Shown: positions 18,241 to 29,170 of the stretch, piece by piece
How the letters are laid out: each line of letters opens with the position of its first letter
Numbering within the stretch: the stretch's first letter is position 1
NCBI GenBank assembly: GCA_003243455.1
Contig: QFQS01000001.1
Coordinates: 1-64,000, forward strand
Origin: Cereibacter sphaeroides
Lineage (GTDB): Bacteria; Pseudomonadota; Alphaproteobacteria; Rhodobacterales; Rhodobacteraceae
Length of the DNA stretch: 64,000 bases
Direction: 5' to 3'
The notes under the pieces: model-generated
Databases searched by the model: none
Told to the model about the DNA's origin: nothing
Seen by the model: only the letters and a program-made list of their open reading frames with translations
Position numbers and translations under genes: made by a program

Positions 18241-21149
18241 GGATCGCCGGCAGGGGTTTGGTGGACCAGACGCGCACGCTGCGCTTCAGCTTCGACGGGC
18301 AGGAGTACGCGGGCCATCCCGGTGATACGCTCGCCTCGGCACTGCTGGCCAATGGTGTAAAGCTGATGGGGCGCAGCTTCAAATATCACCGCCCGCGCGG
18401 CGTGCTGACCGCCGGATCGGAAGAGCCGAACGCACTGGTCGAGATCGTCGAGGGCAACCAGCAGACGCCCAATACCCGCGCGACCGTGCAGGAAATCTAC
18501 GAGGGGCTGGAGGCGCGCAGCCAGAACCGCTGGCCCTCGCTGCGTCACGACCTACTGTCGGTCAACGATCTTGCCGCGCCTTTCCTGTCGGCGGGGTTCT
18601 ACTACAAGACCTTCATGTGGCCGCGCGCCTTTTGGGAGCGGCTGTATGAGCCGATGATCCGCCGCGCGGCGGGTCTGGGCAGCCTGTCCGGCCTGCATGA
18701 CGAGGCCGACTACGAAAAGGTCTGGACGCATTGCGACCTGCTGGTGATCGGCGCCGGTCCGACCGGGATCATCGCCGCTTTGGCCGCTGCACGCGCGGGG
18801 GCCGATGTAATCCTCGCGGATGAGAACGCCCGTCTGGGCGGACAGCTTCTTTCAGACAGTTCCATGATCGACGGCACGCCTGCGCCAAAGTGGGCCGCCG
18901 CGCGACTGGCCGAACTGGCCGCGATGCCCAATGTGCGCCTGATGCCGCGCACAACCGTCACCGGGGCCTATGACGATGGCACCTATGGCGCGCTGGAACG
19001 TGTAGGGCTGCACGTCTCGCCTGCCGCGAACCTGCCGCGTGAGGCGTTCTGGCGGATCGTGGCCAAGCACGCGATCCTTGCGGCTGGTGCCTTGGAGCGC
19101 CCCATCGCCTTCCGCGACAACGACCGCCCCGGCATCATGCTGTCCAGCGCGGTGCGCAGCTATCTGAACCGCTATGGCGTCGCTGCGGGCCAGAACGTCA
19201 CCCTGTTTGCCAATAACGACGATGTCCGCGTGACTGCTCGCGATCTGCAGGCCGCAGGTATCAAGGTCGCGGCGCTGATCGACGTCCGCCCCGACGCGTC
19301 GACCAACGAGGACTTCCCGGTCTATGCTGGGGCCGAGGTCATCGGCACGCGCGGTCGTCATGCCCTGCGTGAGATCACCATTCGTCACAAGGGCACCGAC
19401 ACGCGGATCGAAACCGATCTGCTTGGCGTCTCGGGCGGCTGGAATCCGACGCTGCACCTGACCTGCCATCTCAATACGCGGCCTATCTGGAACGAAACCA
19501 TCGCCGCTTTTGTCCCCGCGCCAAATGCCGTTCCCGGCCTGATCGCGGCGGGCTCTGCGAACGGCGCCTTCTCGACCTCCGCCTGCCTGTCCGAAGGTCT
19601 GGCCGCCGCGAACTCCGTCCTGTCCGATCTTGGCAGGACGGCATCCGACATGGCTCTGCCCGAAGCCGATGCTGCCGCCTATGCGCTCCAACCGCATTGG
19701 CAAGTGCCGGGCAAGGGACGCGCATGGCTCGACTTCGCCAATGACGTGACCGTCAAGGACGTGAAGCTGTCGGCGCAAGAGAACTACAACTCGGTCGAGT
19801 TGATGAAGCGTTACACCACGCAGGGCATGGCCCCCGATCAGGGCAAGAACTCCAACATCTCGGCGTTGGCGGTTCTGGCCGATGCGACGGGCCGCGGCAT
19901 TCCCGAGACCGGCACCACCACCTTCCGCCCGCCGTTCAGCCCCGTTTCCATCGCCTCTATGGGCGCGGGCGGTCGCGCGAGCGGCTTCGCGCCACAACGT
20001 TTTCTGACCTCGGACCAGGCGAGCCGCGACCGTGGCGCGCCGATGATCGAGGCCGGGCTATGGTATCGCCCCAGCTACTTCCCCAAACCCGGCGAAACCA
20101 CCTGGCGCGAGGCCTGCGACCGTGAGGTCAACATGGTGCGCCAGACCGTCGGCATCTGCGATGTATCGACGCTGGGCAAGATCGATATTCAGGGCGCGGA
20201 CGCTGCCCGCTTCCTCGACTTCATCTATACCAACACCTTCTCGACCCTGCCGGTCGGCCGCGTCCGCTACGGCCTGATGCTCCGCGAAGACGGGATGGTA
20301 ATGGACGACGGCACCTCGGCGCGTCTGGGAGACAACCATTTCCTGATGACCACAACCACTGCCGCCGCCGGTCTGGTGATGCGGCACATGGATTTCGTGC
20401 AGCAGGCTTTCTGCGCCGACTGGGACGTGCGCACCATCTCTGTCACCGAGAACTGGGCACAGTTCGCCGTGGCAGGCCCGATGGCGCGCGAATTGCTGCA
20501 AGGCTACCTTGAAGAGGCACCGGAGCTACCCTTCATGGGCTGCGCCCCAATCAAAATCGGCGAGGTTGATGCTCGCCTGTTCCGCATCTCTTTCTCAGGC
20601 GAGGAAGGCTATGAGATCGCCGTCCCCGCCCGCTATGGCGAGGCGCTGTTCCGTGATCTGCTGGCCCGCGCCGAAACCATGGGCGGCGGCGCCTATGGGA
20701 TGGAGGCGCTGAACGTCCTGCGCATCGAAAAGGGTTTCATCACCCACGCCGAAATCCATGGTCGCGTGACGGCCTTCGACATCGGTCTGGAAAAGATGGT
20801 CAGCGCGAAGAAGGACTGCATCGGTCAGGCAGCCGCCCGCCGCCCCGGCCTGTTGGGGCCGGAGCGTGAGCAACTGGTGGGGCTGAAGGCCGTCAGCCCG
20901 ATCACCTCCGGCGCGCATCTGTTCAAACCCGGCGACGAAGCTGTGCGCGTCAACGATCAGGGCTATGTCACCTCGGTCTGCTGGTCGCCAACGATGGATG
21001 CATGGTTGGGGCTGGCCTTCCTTAAGGACGGGCGCGCTCGGTATGGGCAGATGGTGCGGTTGGTCGACCACCTGCGCGGGCTGGATGTGATGTGCGAAAT
21101 CACCGATCCGGTTTTCCATGACAAAGAGGGGGCGAAACTCCGTGCCTGA
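18237..21149 (+). CDS. soxA: Sarcosine oxidase subunit alpha
   Basis: The 970-aa subunit has the expected order of domains: an N-terminal 2Fe-2S-ferredoxin-like fold without the cluster (residues about 10-90), a nucleotide-binding domain beginning LLVIGAGPTGIIAAL near residue 166 that holds NAD, and a C-terminal aminomethyltransferase (GCV_T) region from about residue 570 that binds tetrahydrofolate. Length is that of the family. It overlaps soxD at the start and soxG at the end. Confidence 0.95.
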   Translation: MRIAGRGLVDQTRTLRFSFDGQEYAGHPGDTLASALLANGVKLMGRSFKYHRPRGVLTAGSEEPNALVEIVEGNQQTPNTRATVQEIYEGLEARSQNRWPSLRHDLLSVNDLAAPFLSAGFYYKTFMWPRAFWERLYEPMIRRAAGLGSLSGLHDEADYEKVWTHCDLLVIGAGPTGIIAALAAARAGADVILADENARLGGQLLSDSSMIDGTPAPKWAAARLAELAAMPNVRLMPRTTVTGAYDDGTYGALERVGLHVSPAANLPREAFWRIVAKHAILAAGALERPIAFRDNDRPGIMLSSAVRSYLNRYGVAAGQNVTLFANNDDVRVTARDLQAAGIKVAALIDVRPDASTNEDFPVYAGAEVIGTRGRHALREITIRHKGTDTRIETDLLGVSGGWNPTLHLTCHLNTRPIWNETIAAFVPAPNAVPGLIAAGSANGAFSTSACLSEGLAAANSVLSDLGRTASDMALPEADAAAYALQPHWQVPGKGRAWLDFANDVTVKDVKLSAQENYNSVELMKRYTTQGMAPDQGKNSNISALAVLADATGRGIPETGTTTFRPPFSPVSIASMGAGGRASGFAPQRFLTSDQASRDRGAPMIEAGLWYRPSYFPKPGETTWREACDREVNMVRQTVGICDVSTLGKIDIQGADAARFLDFIYTNTFSTLPVGRVRYGLMLREDGMVMDDGTSARLGDNHFLMTTTTAAAGLVMRHMDFVQQAFCADWDVRTISVTENWAQFAVAGPMARELLQGYLEEAPELPFMGCAPIKIGEVDARLFRISFSGEEGYEIAVPARYGEALFRDLLARAETMGGGAYGMEALNVLRIEKGFITHAEIHGRVTAFDIGLEKMVSAKKDCIGQAAARRPGLLGPEREQLVGLKAVSPITSGAHLFKPGDEAVRVNDQGYVTSVCWSPTMDAWLGLAFLKDGRARYGQMVRLVDHLRGLDVMCEITDPVFHDKEGAKLRA

Positions 21150-21690
21150 TCTGATCGCCAAATCCCCGCTTTCGGGTCGAGGGCCGCTGACCTTGGGTGC
21201 TGTGACCCTGTCCGAGATCGACCTGCTGCGCATCTCCTCGGTCGCACCGCTGAAAGGGCAGGGTGCCCCCCTTAGCCGTGCATTGAAAACACTGGGCCTG
21301 GCTTTTCCAGAACCGGGCGAGGTGAGTGCCGCGCAAGATGTCCGTCTCGTCTGGACCGCCCGCGATCAGGCTTTCCTGATAGGGGTCGACCCCGCTCCGT
21401 TGGCGGGTCATGCCGCGCTGACGGACCAGTCAGACGGATGGGCTGGTCTGTCGATCAAAGGTGCTGGGGCAGAGGTCGTATTGGCGCGCCTCTATCCGCT
21501 CGATCTTCGTGCGGCTGCATTCGGGCAAGGCAGGACGATCCGGGCACCGCTCAACCACATGTCCAGCATTCTGCTGCGGACAGGACCGGATGCCTTCGAA
21601 ATCCTCGTATTTCGCTCGATGGCACGAACGGCTTGGCACGAGATAGAAACAGCGATGCAAGGCGTAGCAGCCCGCGTGGCGATCGGCTGA
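21142..21690 (+). CDS. soxG: Sarcosine oxidase subunit gamma
   Basis: The protein (182 aa from this GTG) fits the gamma subunit of sarcosine oxidase, a GcvT-like small subunit that packs against alpha. Matching parts are the SEIDLLRISSVAP segment and the C-terminal WHEIETAMQGVA helix. GTG 21142 is preferred because AGAGGGGG lies about 10 nt upstream and it overlaps the soxA stop by eight bases; an ATG at 21118 is the alternative. It is the last gene of the operon and is followed at once by a terminator. Confidence 0.88.
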   Translation: MPDLIAKSPLSGRGPLTLGAVTLSEIDLLRISSVAPLKGQGAPLSRALKTLGLAFPEPGEVSAAQDVRLVWTARDQAFLIGVDPAPLAGHAALTDQSDGWAGLSIKGAGAEVVLARLYPLDLRAAAFGQGRTIRAPLNHMSSILLRTGPDAFEILVFRSMARTAWHEIETAMQGVAARVAIG

Positions 21691-21696
21691 GACAGC

Positions 21697-21723
21697 TCTG
21701 TGCCGCGCAGAACGCGGCACAGA
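21697..21723. terminator. Hairpin terminator between soxG and rpoD
   Basis: A perfect 11-bp inverted repeat (TCTGTGCCGCG and CGCGGCACAGA, loop 5 nt) lies between the convergent soxG and rpoD stops, 6 nt from each. T-rich sequence (CTTCTGTT) follows on the plus side. It probably serves both directions. Confidence 0.7.
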
Positions 21724-21729
21724 CTTCTG

Positions 21730-23718
<1,989 letters not shown>

Positions 23719-23822
23719 GCGTTCTCCTCGGGGTGGTATTCCGGCCGGGCAGCGCCGGATTCCGCGAATCATTTAAGGCGTTTGCGAATCAATAGCGCGA
23801 ATCACAGCGCTGAAAAGCCGAA

Positions 23823-25742
23823 TCAGCCCTTTTTCTTGACCCAGACCTGTCCGTCGATCAGGTTTTGCAGATGCCGTGACATTGCTGCCCGGTCTTCGCC
23901 CATATCGGCGGCATCTTCCAGATTGGTCTTCTGCGCCGCGTTCCTTGCCTTGGCAGCCTGATCCAGACGCCAGGTAAGGCCTTCGTCCACAAGACCGGAC
24001 ATATCCTCCATCGCTTCTTCGATTTCCGCGCGCGCTCCGCGCAGCGCGTCAAGCTTTGCCAGCCCCTCGGCCACGCACATCAGCGCCAGTTCGGCGTCGT
24101 TGCGATTGCGGACGGGGGGTGCCGACTGCACATGGCTTTGCGCAAACAGGGTTTCAAGAAGCTCGCGCGCGTCGGCGGCGATTTTCTCGGCTGCCGCATC
24201 GGCATGGGCGTGACGAAGCAGAAGGTGGCGCAGGTCTTCGTGCGGACCCTCGGCCAGATGCAGCATCTCGATCTGGGATTCATAGCGGATCACCAGGGCG
24301 GGATGCGTGACCAGAGTAGCAAGCAGGACCGCCTCCAGCACCTTTTCCTCGCCGGCCATCGGGTTGGCCAGAACCGATCCCAGCGTCACCGCACGGGGCG
24401 GTTGGGGAAGGTCGCGGCCTCGTGGTGTGCCTGGAACGAAGGCCCGTTTGGTTGGCCTTGTGCCGAAAAGCTCCCACCGCAGGCGCTTGATCTCTTCGCC
24501 GTAATGGCCCCGGATCGAGGCATCCTTGATGCGCATCAGCGCCGCGCGCAAAGTCTTGTCCAGCGCCGCCTTGCGTTCGGGGCTGTCGAAGTTGCGCCCC
24601 TCGGTCTCTCGCGCCCATAGCAGGCTGACCATGGGCTGCGCGGAATCGATAACCTTCTGCATGGCAGGCGCGCCCTGCGCCTTGATCAGGTCGTCAGGGT
24701 CCAGCCCCTCGGGAAGCAATGCAAAGCGCAGGCCTTGCCCCGCCTCCAAAAGCGGCAGGGCAAGGTCGATCAGCCGCAGCGCCGCGTTGAACCCGGCCTT
24801 GTCGCCATCCAGCGCGATGACGGGTTCGGAGTGGATGCGCCACATCAGGCGCAACTGATCCTCGGTGATCGCGGTGCCGAGGGGCGCGACGGTCGCGCCA
24901 AACCCGGCCTCGGACAGCGCGATCGTGTCCATGTAACCTTCGGCAACTACCAACCCCGCACCCTTTGCAGCGGCGGCGCGCGCGGGGGCGATGTTGTAAA
25001 GGTTGCGGCCCTTGTCGAAGATTTCCGTCTCGGGCCCGTTCAGATACTTGGCCCGCGCGTTCGGATCCATCGCGCGCCCACCAAGGCTGATTGCACGCCC
25101 CCGCGCATCGCGGATCGGGAAGATGATGCGGCCACGAAACCGATCATAGGGTGTGCCACCATCTTCGGGCCGGGCACACAGACCGGCATCCACAATCAGG
25201 TCGGGCGATATACCCTTTTGCGTCAGTGCCTGAAAAATTCCCTGCCGCGCATCTGGGGCAAAGCCGATCTCGAAGCGATCCTGCGCCTCGGGCGTCAGCC
25301 TGCGGCGGGTCAGGTACTCGCGGGCAGGACCGGCGGCGGAGGTTTTCAGTTGCAGGCGGAACCACTTCACCGCCTCTTCCATCACCTCGACCAGCTGGCT
25401 GCGCCGGTCGGCCTTTTCCGCCGCGCGCGGGTCGCGGGCAGGCATCGGCATACCCGCTTCGCGCGCCAGCCATTCGACGGCTTCCATGAAGGAGAGGTTC
25501 TCGGTCTCCTTCAGGAAGCTGACCGCATCACCCTTCGCGTGACAGCCGAAGCAATAGTAGAACCCTTTCCGGTCATCGACATGGAAAGAGGCCGAGCGTT
25601 CCTGATGGAACGGGCAGGGCGCCCACATGTCGCCTTTGTTCTGGTTCGACTTGCGCAGATCCCACGTGACCTTGCGCCCCACCACCTGCGAGAGGGAGAC
25701 GCGGGTTCGAAGCTCGTCAAGAAAGCCGGGCGGAAGGGACAT
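23823..25742 (-). CDS. dnaG: DNA primase DnaG
   Basis: The 639-aa primase makes RNA primers at the replication fork. The CHC2 zinc-binding motif uses C43, H46, C64 and C67 (CPFH ... CFGC). The TOPRIM catalytic domain contains VVAEGYMDTIAL with the catalytic Glu, then PVIALDGDKAG with the metal-binding Asp residues. The C-terminal region is helical and probably binds DnaB. The start MSLPPGFLDEL is typical. It precedes rpoD on the same strand with a 104-nt gap. Confidence 0.96.
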   Translation of the reverse strand: MSLPPGFLDELRTRVSLSQVVGRKVTWDLRKSNQNKGDMWAPCPFHQERSASFHVDDRKGFYYCFGCHAKGDAVSFLKETENLSFMEAVEWLAREAGMPMPARDPRAAEKADRRSQLVEVMEEAVKWFRLQLKTSAAGPAREYLTRRRLTPEAQDRFEIGFAPDARQGIFQALTQKGISPDLIVDAGLCARPEDGGTPYDRFRGRIIFPIRDARGRAISLGGRAMDPNARAKYLNGPETEIFDKGRNLYNIAPARAAAAKGAGLVVAEGYMDTIALSEAGFGATVAPLGTAITEDQLRLMWRIHSEPVIALDGDKAGFNAALRLIDLALPLLEAGQGLRFALLPEGLDPDDLIKAQGAPAMQKVIDSAQPMVSLLWARETEGRNFDSPERKAALDKTLRAALMRIKDASIRGHYGEEIKRLRWELFGTRPTKRAFVPGTPRGRDLPQPPRAVTLGSVLANPMAGEEKVLEAVLLATLVTHPALVIRYESQIEMLHLAEGPHEDLRHLLLRHAHADAAAEKIAADARELLETLFAQSHVQSAPPVRNRNDAELALMCVAEGLAKLDALRGARAEIEEAMEDMSGLVDEGLTWRLDQAAKARNAAQKTNLEDAADMGEDRAAMSRHLQNLIDGQVWVKKKG

Positions 25743-25911
25743 GGGGCCTTATAGCGGGATTCGGTCGCGCCGTGCCAGCGCTGCCACGGCCACATGCAGC
25801 CACGATACCTGTCATATGTCGTATGGTATAAATCTGCGCCGGTCAGCGATACCGACCGCTTTGCGGCGCGATCCGGCAATGGCGACGGGGTGCCTGATCG
25901 GTTGCAAAGTC

Positions 25912-25949
25912 AAAACGCCCCGCAGGCTTGCGCCAGCGGGGCGTTTTTC
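25912..25949 (-). terminator. Terminator after the DUF1127 gene
   Basis: AAAACGCCCCGC (25912-25923) and GCGGGGCGTTTT (25936-25947) form a perfect 12-bp stem with a 12-nt loop. It lies 32 nt past the stop of the minus-strand DUF1127 gene and has T tracts in both directions. The remaining bases 25743-25911 should hold the dnaG promoter; no gene is seen there. Confidence 0.75.
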
Positions 25950-25980
25950 ATGGTCCATCGTATGACCGATGGACGCCGCC

Positions 25981-26199
25981 TCAGATCTGGGCAGCGGTGT
26001 CCGCCGCGATGTCGGCGATTTGCAGGCGGCTCAGGCCGATATCGGCAAGCTCGCGGTCGCTCATCGCATTCAACTCGTTGAAGGTCTTGCGGTAAACGCG
26101 CGAACGGTTGATGCGCGCCGCCACTTCATCGCGAAGCGCGTTGAAGTACGAGACAAGGCCAGCGGTCTGGCTGGTGGTGGAGTAGGTCGTGTTCGTCAT
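25981..26199 (-). CDS. DUF1127 domain small protein
   Basis: This 72-aa basic protein has the DUF1127 (YjiS-like) motif in its C-terminal half: YRKTFNELNAMSDRELADIGLSRLQI. The family consists of short, abundant alphaproteobacterial proteins linked to RNA turnover and phosphate or carbon physiology, though this member's role is not known. The start ATG 26199 follows AAAGAAG; an in-frame ATG is two codons upstream at 26205. The gene has its own terminator. Confidence 0.85.
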   Translation of the reverse strand: MTNTTYSTTSQTAGLVSYFNALRDEVAARINRSRVYRKTFNELNAMSDRELADIGLSRLQIADIAADTAAQI

Positions 26200-26338
26200 G
26201 ATCATTCTTCTTTCTCTTGCATCGACAGCGGCCCCGATGGATCGCTGCAACGCAAGGGAAATAAGGAATGCCGGCGCAGGGAGAAGTCATGATTTGAAGA
26301 AGCCGCCATGCGTCCGGCGCATGGCCTATGCGCTCAGG

Positions 26339-26629
26339 TCAACCCGCGCCGTGCTCTCGTGGCATTTCCCAGTCAGCTCCCATGGCCAGGATGCAGGACC
26401 GGCCATTGGCATAGCTCTGCACCAGCGTCCAGTTGCCCGAAGGTGCGGTCCAGACCTCCATCACCGCATCCATGTCTCGCACACCTGTCGCGGTCAGCGA
26501 TGCGCCGTAGGTCTCGGTAAGCCGCTTTACCATGTCGGGTCGCTCGGCGCAGATGACCTCGGCAATAGGCCCGGCCGCCAGCGCGGGTTGAGCGAGCAGG
26601 ATGGCGATAAGGGCGATTCGAGCTTGCAT
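26339..26629 (-). CDS. Small exported hypothetical protein
   Basis: The 96-aa protein begins with a signal peptide (MQARIALIAILLAQPALA) and is then a small periplasmic domain with two Cys residues, one in AEVICAERP and one in GRSCILAM, that could pair. The C-terminal half (VWTAPSGNWTLVQSYANGRSC) resembles short secreted proteins of unknown function that are common in alphaproteobacteria. The frame is open upstream to 26683, but the signal peptide fixes the start at 26629. Function is unknown. Confidence 0.75.
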   Translation of the reverse strand: MQARIALIAILLAQPALAAGPIAEVICAERPDMVKRLTETYGASLTATGVRDMDAVMEVWTAPSGNWTLVQSYANGRSCILAMGADWEMPREHGAG

Positions 26630-26735
26630 GCATGGAAGTGTAACACGACGATGACGGATCGCTGTGAGACACGCCGCAGGCACGCTCGAAATCGCCCATG
26701 ATGCCGCACCGATGCAACAACCGTGGGACGGGCAA

Positions 26736-27623
26736 TCAGTTCAGATAGGTCGCAAAATGTGCAAGCGTCCGGTCCCAGGCAAGGTCAGCCGCCGCCTTGT
26801 CATAGCGGGGCGTGGTGTCGTTGTGGAAACCGTGGTTCGCACCTTCGTATATGAAGGCCTGATAATTTGTCCCGGCCGCTTTAAGCGCGGCCTCATAAGC
26901 AGGCCAGCCCTCGTTGATCCGGTCATCCAGACCGGCATAGTGGATCAGAAGGGCGGCCTTGATCTTTGGCACATCCGCCGAATCCGGTTGGCGGCCATAG
27001 AACGGCACTGCCGCCGCCAGTTCCGGGTAAGCCACCGCGACGGCGTTTGAGACGCCGCCACCATAGCAGAATCCGACGATCCCTACCTTGTCGGTAGAAT
27101 CCGGATGGGCCATCAGGAATTCCACCGCCGCAAAGAAGTCGTTCATCAGTTTCGTAGGATCGACCGTCGCCTGCAATTCGCGACCCTTCTCGTCATCGCC
27201 AGGATAGCCGCCGACGCTGGTGAGCCCGTCGGGGGCCAGCGTCAGGTATCCCGCTTTGCCCAGACGGCGCGCGACATCCTCGATATACGGGTTCAGCCCG
27301 CGGTTTTCATGCACGACGACGACCGAAGGCAGCTTGCCGCCAACCCCTGCGGGCCGCACCAAAAGGCCGTTCACATCGCCATTTCCCCTGGGCGAGGGGT
27401 AACTGATCCGCTCGGTCACGATCGACGGGTCGTCGGCGGGCACCTGCTGCGCCAGCGCATAGTTCGGGCTCATCATGTTCAGGATCGCCATCGCGGTCAG
27501 GCCGCCGACGGCATACTTTCCGGCGCGGTCCAGAAACTCACGCTTGGTGATACGGCCGTGCGCGTAGAAGTCGTAGAGTTCCAGCAGTTCGGGGTGAAAG
27601 TCCTTGGCGGTCATGCGGGTCAT
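26736..27623 (-). CDS. Dienelactone hydrolase family protein
   Basis: The 295-aa alpha/beta hydrolase matches the carboxymethylenebutenolidase family. The nucleophile elbow is GFCYGGG (Cys nucleophile), with a probable acid in YAGLDDRINEG and the catalytic His in GANHGFHND. An N-terminal extension of about 60 residues includes a hydrophobic stretch (GGLTAMAILNMMSPNYALAQ) preceded by KREFLDRAGK, which looks like a Tat-like or membrane-targeting leader. The start ATG 27623 has GGAGG seven bases upstream; ATG 27629 is possible. The substrate is unknown. Confidence 0.88.
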   Translation of the reverse strand: MTRMTAKDFHPELLELYDFYAHGRITKREFLDRAGKYAVGGLTAMAILNMMSPNYALAQQVPADDPSIVTERISYPSPRGNGDVNGLLVRPAGVGGKLPSVVVVHENRGLNPYIEDVARRLGKAGYLTLAPDGLTSVGGYPGDDEKGRELQATVDPTKLMNDFFAAVEFLMAHPDSTDKVGIVGFCYGGGVSNAVAVAYPELAAAVPFYGRQPDSADVPKIKAALLIHYAGLDDRINEGWPAYEAALKAAGTNYQAFIYEGANHGFHNDTTPRYDKAAADLAWDRTLAHFATYLN

Positions 27624-27775
27624 GGTCATTCCTCCGGGCTTTTTCCATTGCTGAAACTCGACCGTTTTCGCCGCAGGTCAAGTCCGCGCGCGGAACCGTG
27701 ATGACCAACAAGGGTTATGGCGGCGGCGGCGATGATGACGTAACCTCGTGTCATAAAGCTTTGAAAGGCCTGCCC

Positions 27776-28171
27776 ATGCGCAAGTTGACCGCCATACTGT
27801 TCCTGGCTCTTTCTGCCGGTGTTGCGGGGGCAGCCGTGCCGGACAACTGGTTTCGCGCCATCAACGGAATGTGGGTTCAGCCGGAAACTCCGAGGAAATT
27901 CTTTGTTGGCTGGAAAGGCCAGTCGGGCGATCCGCCATTCTGGTGCGCGGCTGGCGACTATGTGATCCGCCACCTTGGGATGCGCGGCGACACCCCGATC
28001 TTCCGGCTAAGCCCGCTGCCCCGCCGTGGCGGGCAGGGCATCTGGTTCTCGCTTGATGCTGCGGGCGCGCAGGACCGCACCGGGGTGAACGTCTTCTTCC
28101 GTTCCGGCCCCTCCAACAGCGTCTCGGCCAACGCGGCCCGCAGTTTTTGCGATCCGTTCCTGATCCGGTAA
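27776..28171 (+). CDS. Secreted protein of unknown function, first of a tandem pair
   Basis: The 131-aa protein has a signal peptide (MRKLTAILFLALSAGVAGA) and a mature domain of about 110 residues with the motif FWCAAGDYV near the middle and SNSVSANAARSFC near the end; these two Cys residues may form a disulfide. No family is recognised. The start at 27776 is set by the signal peptide and a GAAAGG upstream. The next gene encodes a close paralogue, and both diverge from the dienelactone hydrolase gene. Confidence 0.85.
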   Translation: MRKLTAILFLALSAGVAGAAVPDNWFRAINGMWVQPETPRKFFVGWKGQSGDPPFWCAAGDYVIRHLGMRGDTPIFRLSPLPRRGGQGIWFSLDAAGAQDRTGVNVFFRSGPSNSVSANAARSFCDPFLIR

Positions 28172-28206
28172 ACGGCCCGTCACAGCCACAGTCGAAAGGA
28201 AAGACC

Positions 28207-28605
28207 ATGCGCCACCTAGCATTCGCCGCTGCCGCCCTCGTCGCGCTTTCGGCAATGCCCGCCTCTGCTTCCTACATGGCGATCAACGGGATCCAGGTCT
28301 TTCCCGAAAAAGGCGGGCGCACCTTTGACGTGCCTCTGCAAAGTCGCACGACCGACCAGTCGTTCTGGTGCGCCGCGGGCGACTATGTACTGGTCGGTCT
28401 GCGGCTGCCAGGCAAGACGCCGATATATCGGATCGGAGAGCCGCCGCGAAAGGCGGGCGGAGGGATGCGGTTTTCGCTGGACCCTGCCGGTGCGGCATCG
28501 AAAACCGGCGTGACGATCTTCAGCAACAGCGGCCCGAAGAACTCGGTTTCCGCCTCGATCGCGCGAAATCTGTGCGGCGACGACTTCCCGTTCTTCGGTT
28601 TCTAG
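28207..28605 (+). CDS. Secreted protein of unknown function, second of a tandem pair
   Basis: The 132-aa protein has a signal peptide (MRHLAFAAAALVALSAMPASA) followed by the same domain as the gene before it: FWCAAGDYV, FSLDPAG, KTGV and KNSVSASIARNLC align block by block with the neighbour. Conserved Cys spacing suggests one disulfide. The start follows GAAAGGAAAG. A 35-nt gap separates the two genes, so they should share a transcript. Function is unknown; the pair looks like a local duplication that has since diverged. Confidence 0.85.
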   Translation: MRHLAFAAAALVALSAMPASASYMAINGIQVFPEKGGRTFDVPLQSRTTDQSFWCAAGDYVLVGLRLPGKTPIYRIGEPPRKAGGGMRFSLDPAGAASKTGVTIFSNSGPKNSVSASIARNLCGDDFPFFGF

Positions 28606-28702
28606 CCGCTATATCTTGAGCGACACGATCCCCCTACCCAAAGGCTTGCGGCCCGCCTATACTTCCTGTGGATAAACCCCACGATCCACCGAGGGAGAGG
28701 CG

Positions 28703-29170
28703 ATGCGCTGCCCGTTTTGCGGAAACATAGACACGCAGGTCAAGGACAGCCGTCCAGCCGAAGATCACGTCTCCATTCGCAGGCGGCGTTTCTGCCCGGC
28801 CTGCGGTGGTCGCTTCACCACCTATGAGCGTGTGCAACTGCGCGATCTGGTCGTCATAAAGACCAGCGGCAAGCGCGAGGATTTTGATCGGTCCAAGTTG
28901 GAACGTTCAATCCGCATCGCGATGCAGAAGCGGCCGATTGAACCGGAACGCATCGACCAGATGATTTCGGGCATCGTGCGGCGGCTGGAAAGCCTCGGCG
29001 AGACCGACATCGGATCGAAGGTCATCGGCGAGATCGTGATGGAAACCCTGGCCCGGATCGATACCGTGGCCTATGTCCGCTTCGCGAGCGTCTACAAGAA
29101 TTTCCAGGCGGCGGACGATTTCGACAAGTTCGTCTCCGAGCTGCGCCCGCACGGCCAGCAGGACGAGTGA
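28703..29170 (+). CDS. nrdR: Transcriptional repressor NrdR
   Basis: The 155-aa protein is NrdR, which represses ribonucleotide reductase genes in response to dATP/ATP. The N-terminal zinc ribbon has CPFC and CPACGGRFTTYERV, giving four Cys ligands, and the ATP-cone domain follows (VIKTSGKREDFDRSKL). The gene overlaps ribD by four bases, an arrangement common in alphaproteobacteria. No NrdR boxes were identified here. Confidence 0.96.
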   Translation: MRCPFCGNIDTQVKDSRPAEDHVSIRRRRFCPACGGRFTTYERVQLRDLVVIKTSGKREDFDRSKLERSIRIAMQKRPIEPERIDQMISGIVRRLESLGETDIGSKVIGEIVMETLARIDTVAYVRFASVYKNFQAADDFDKFVSELRPHGQQDE

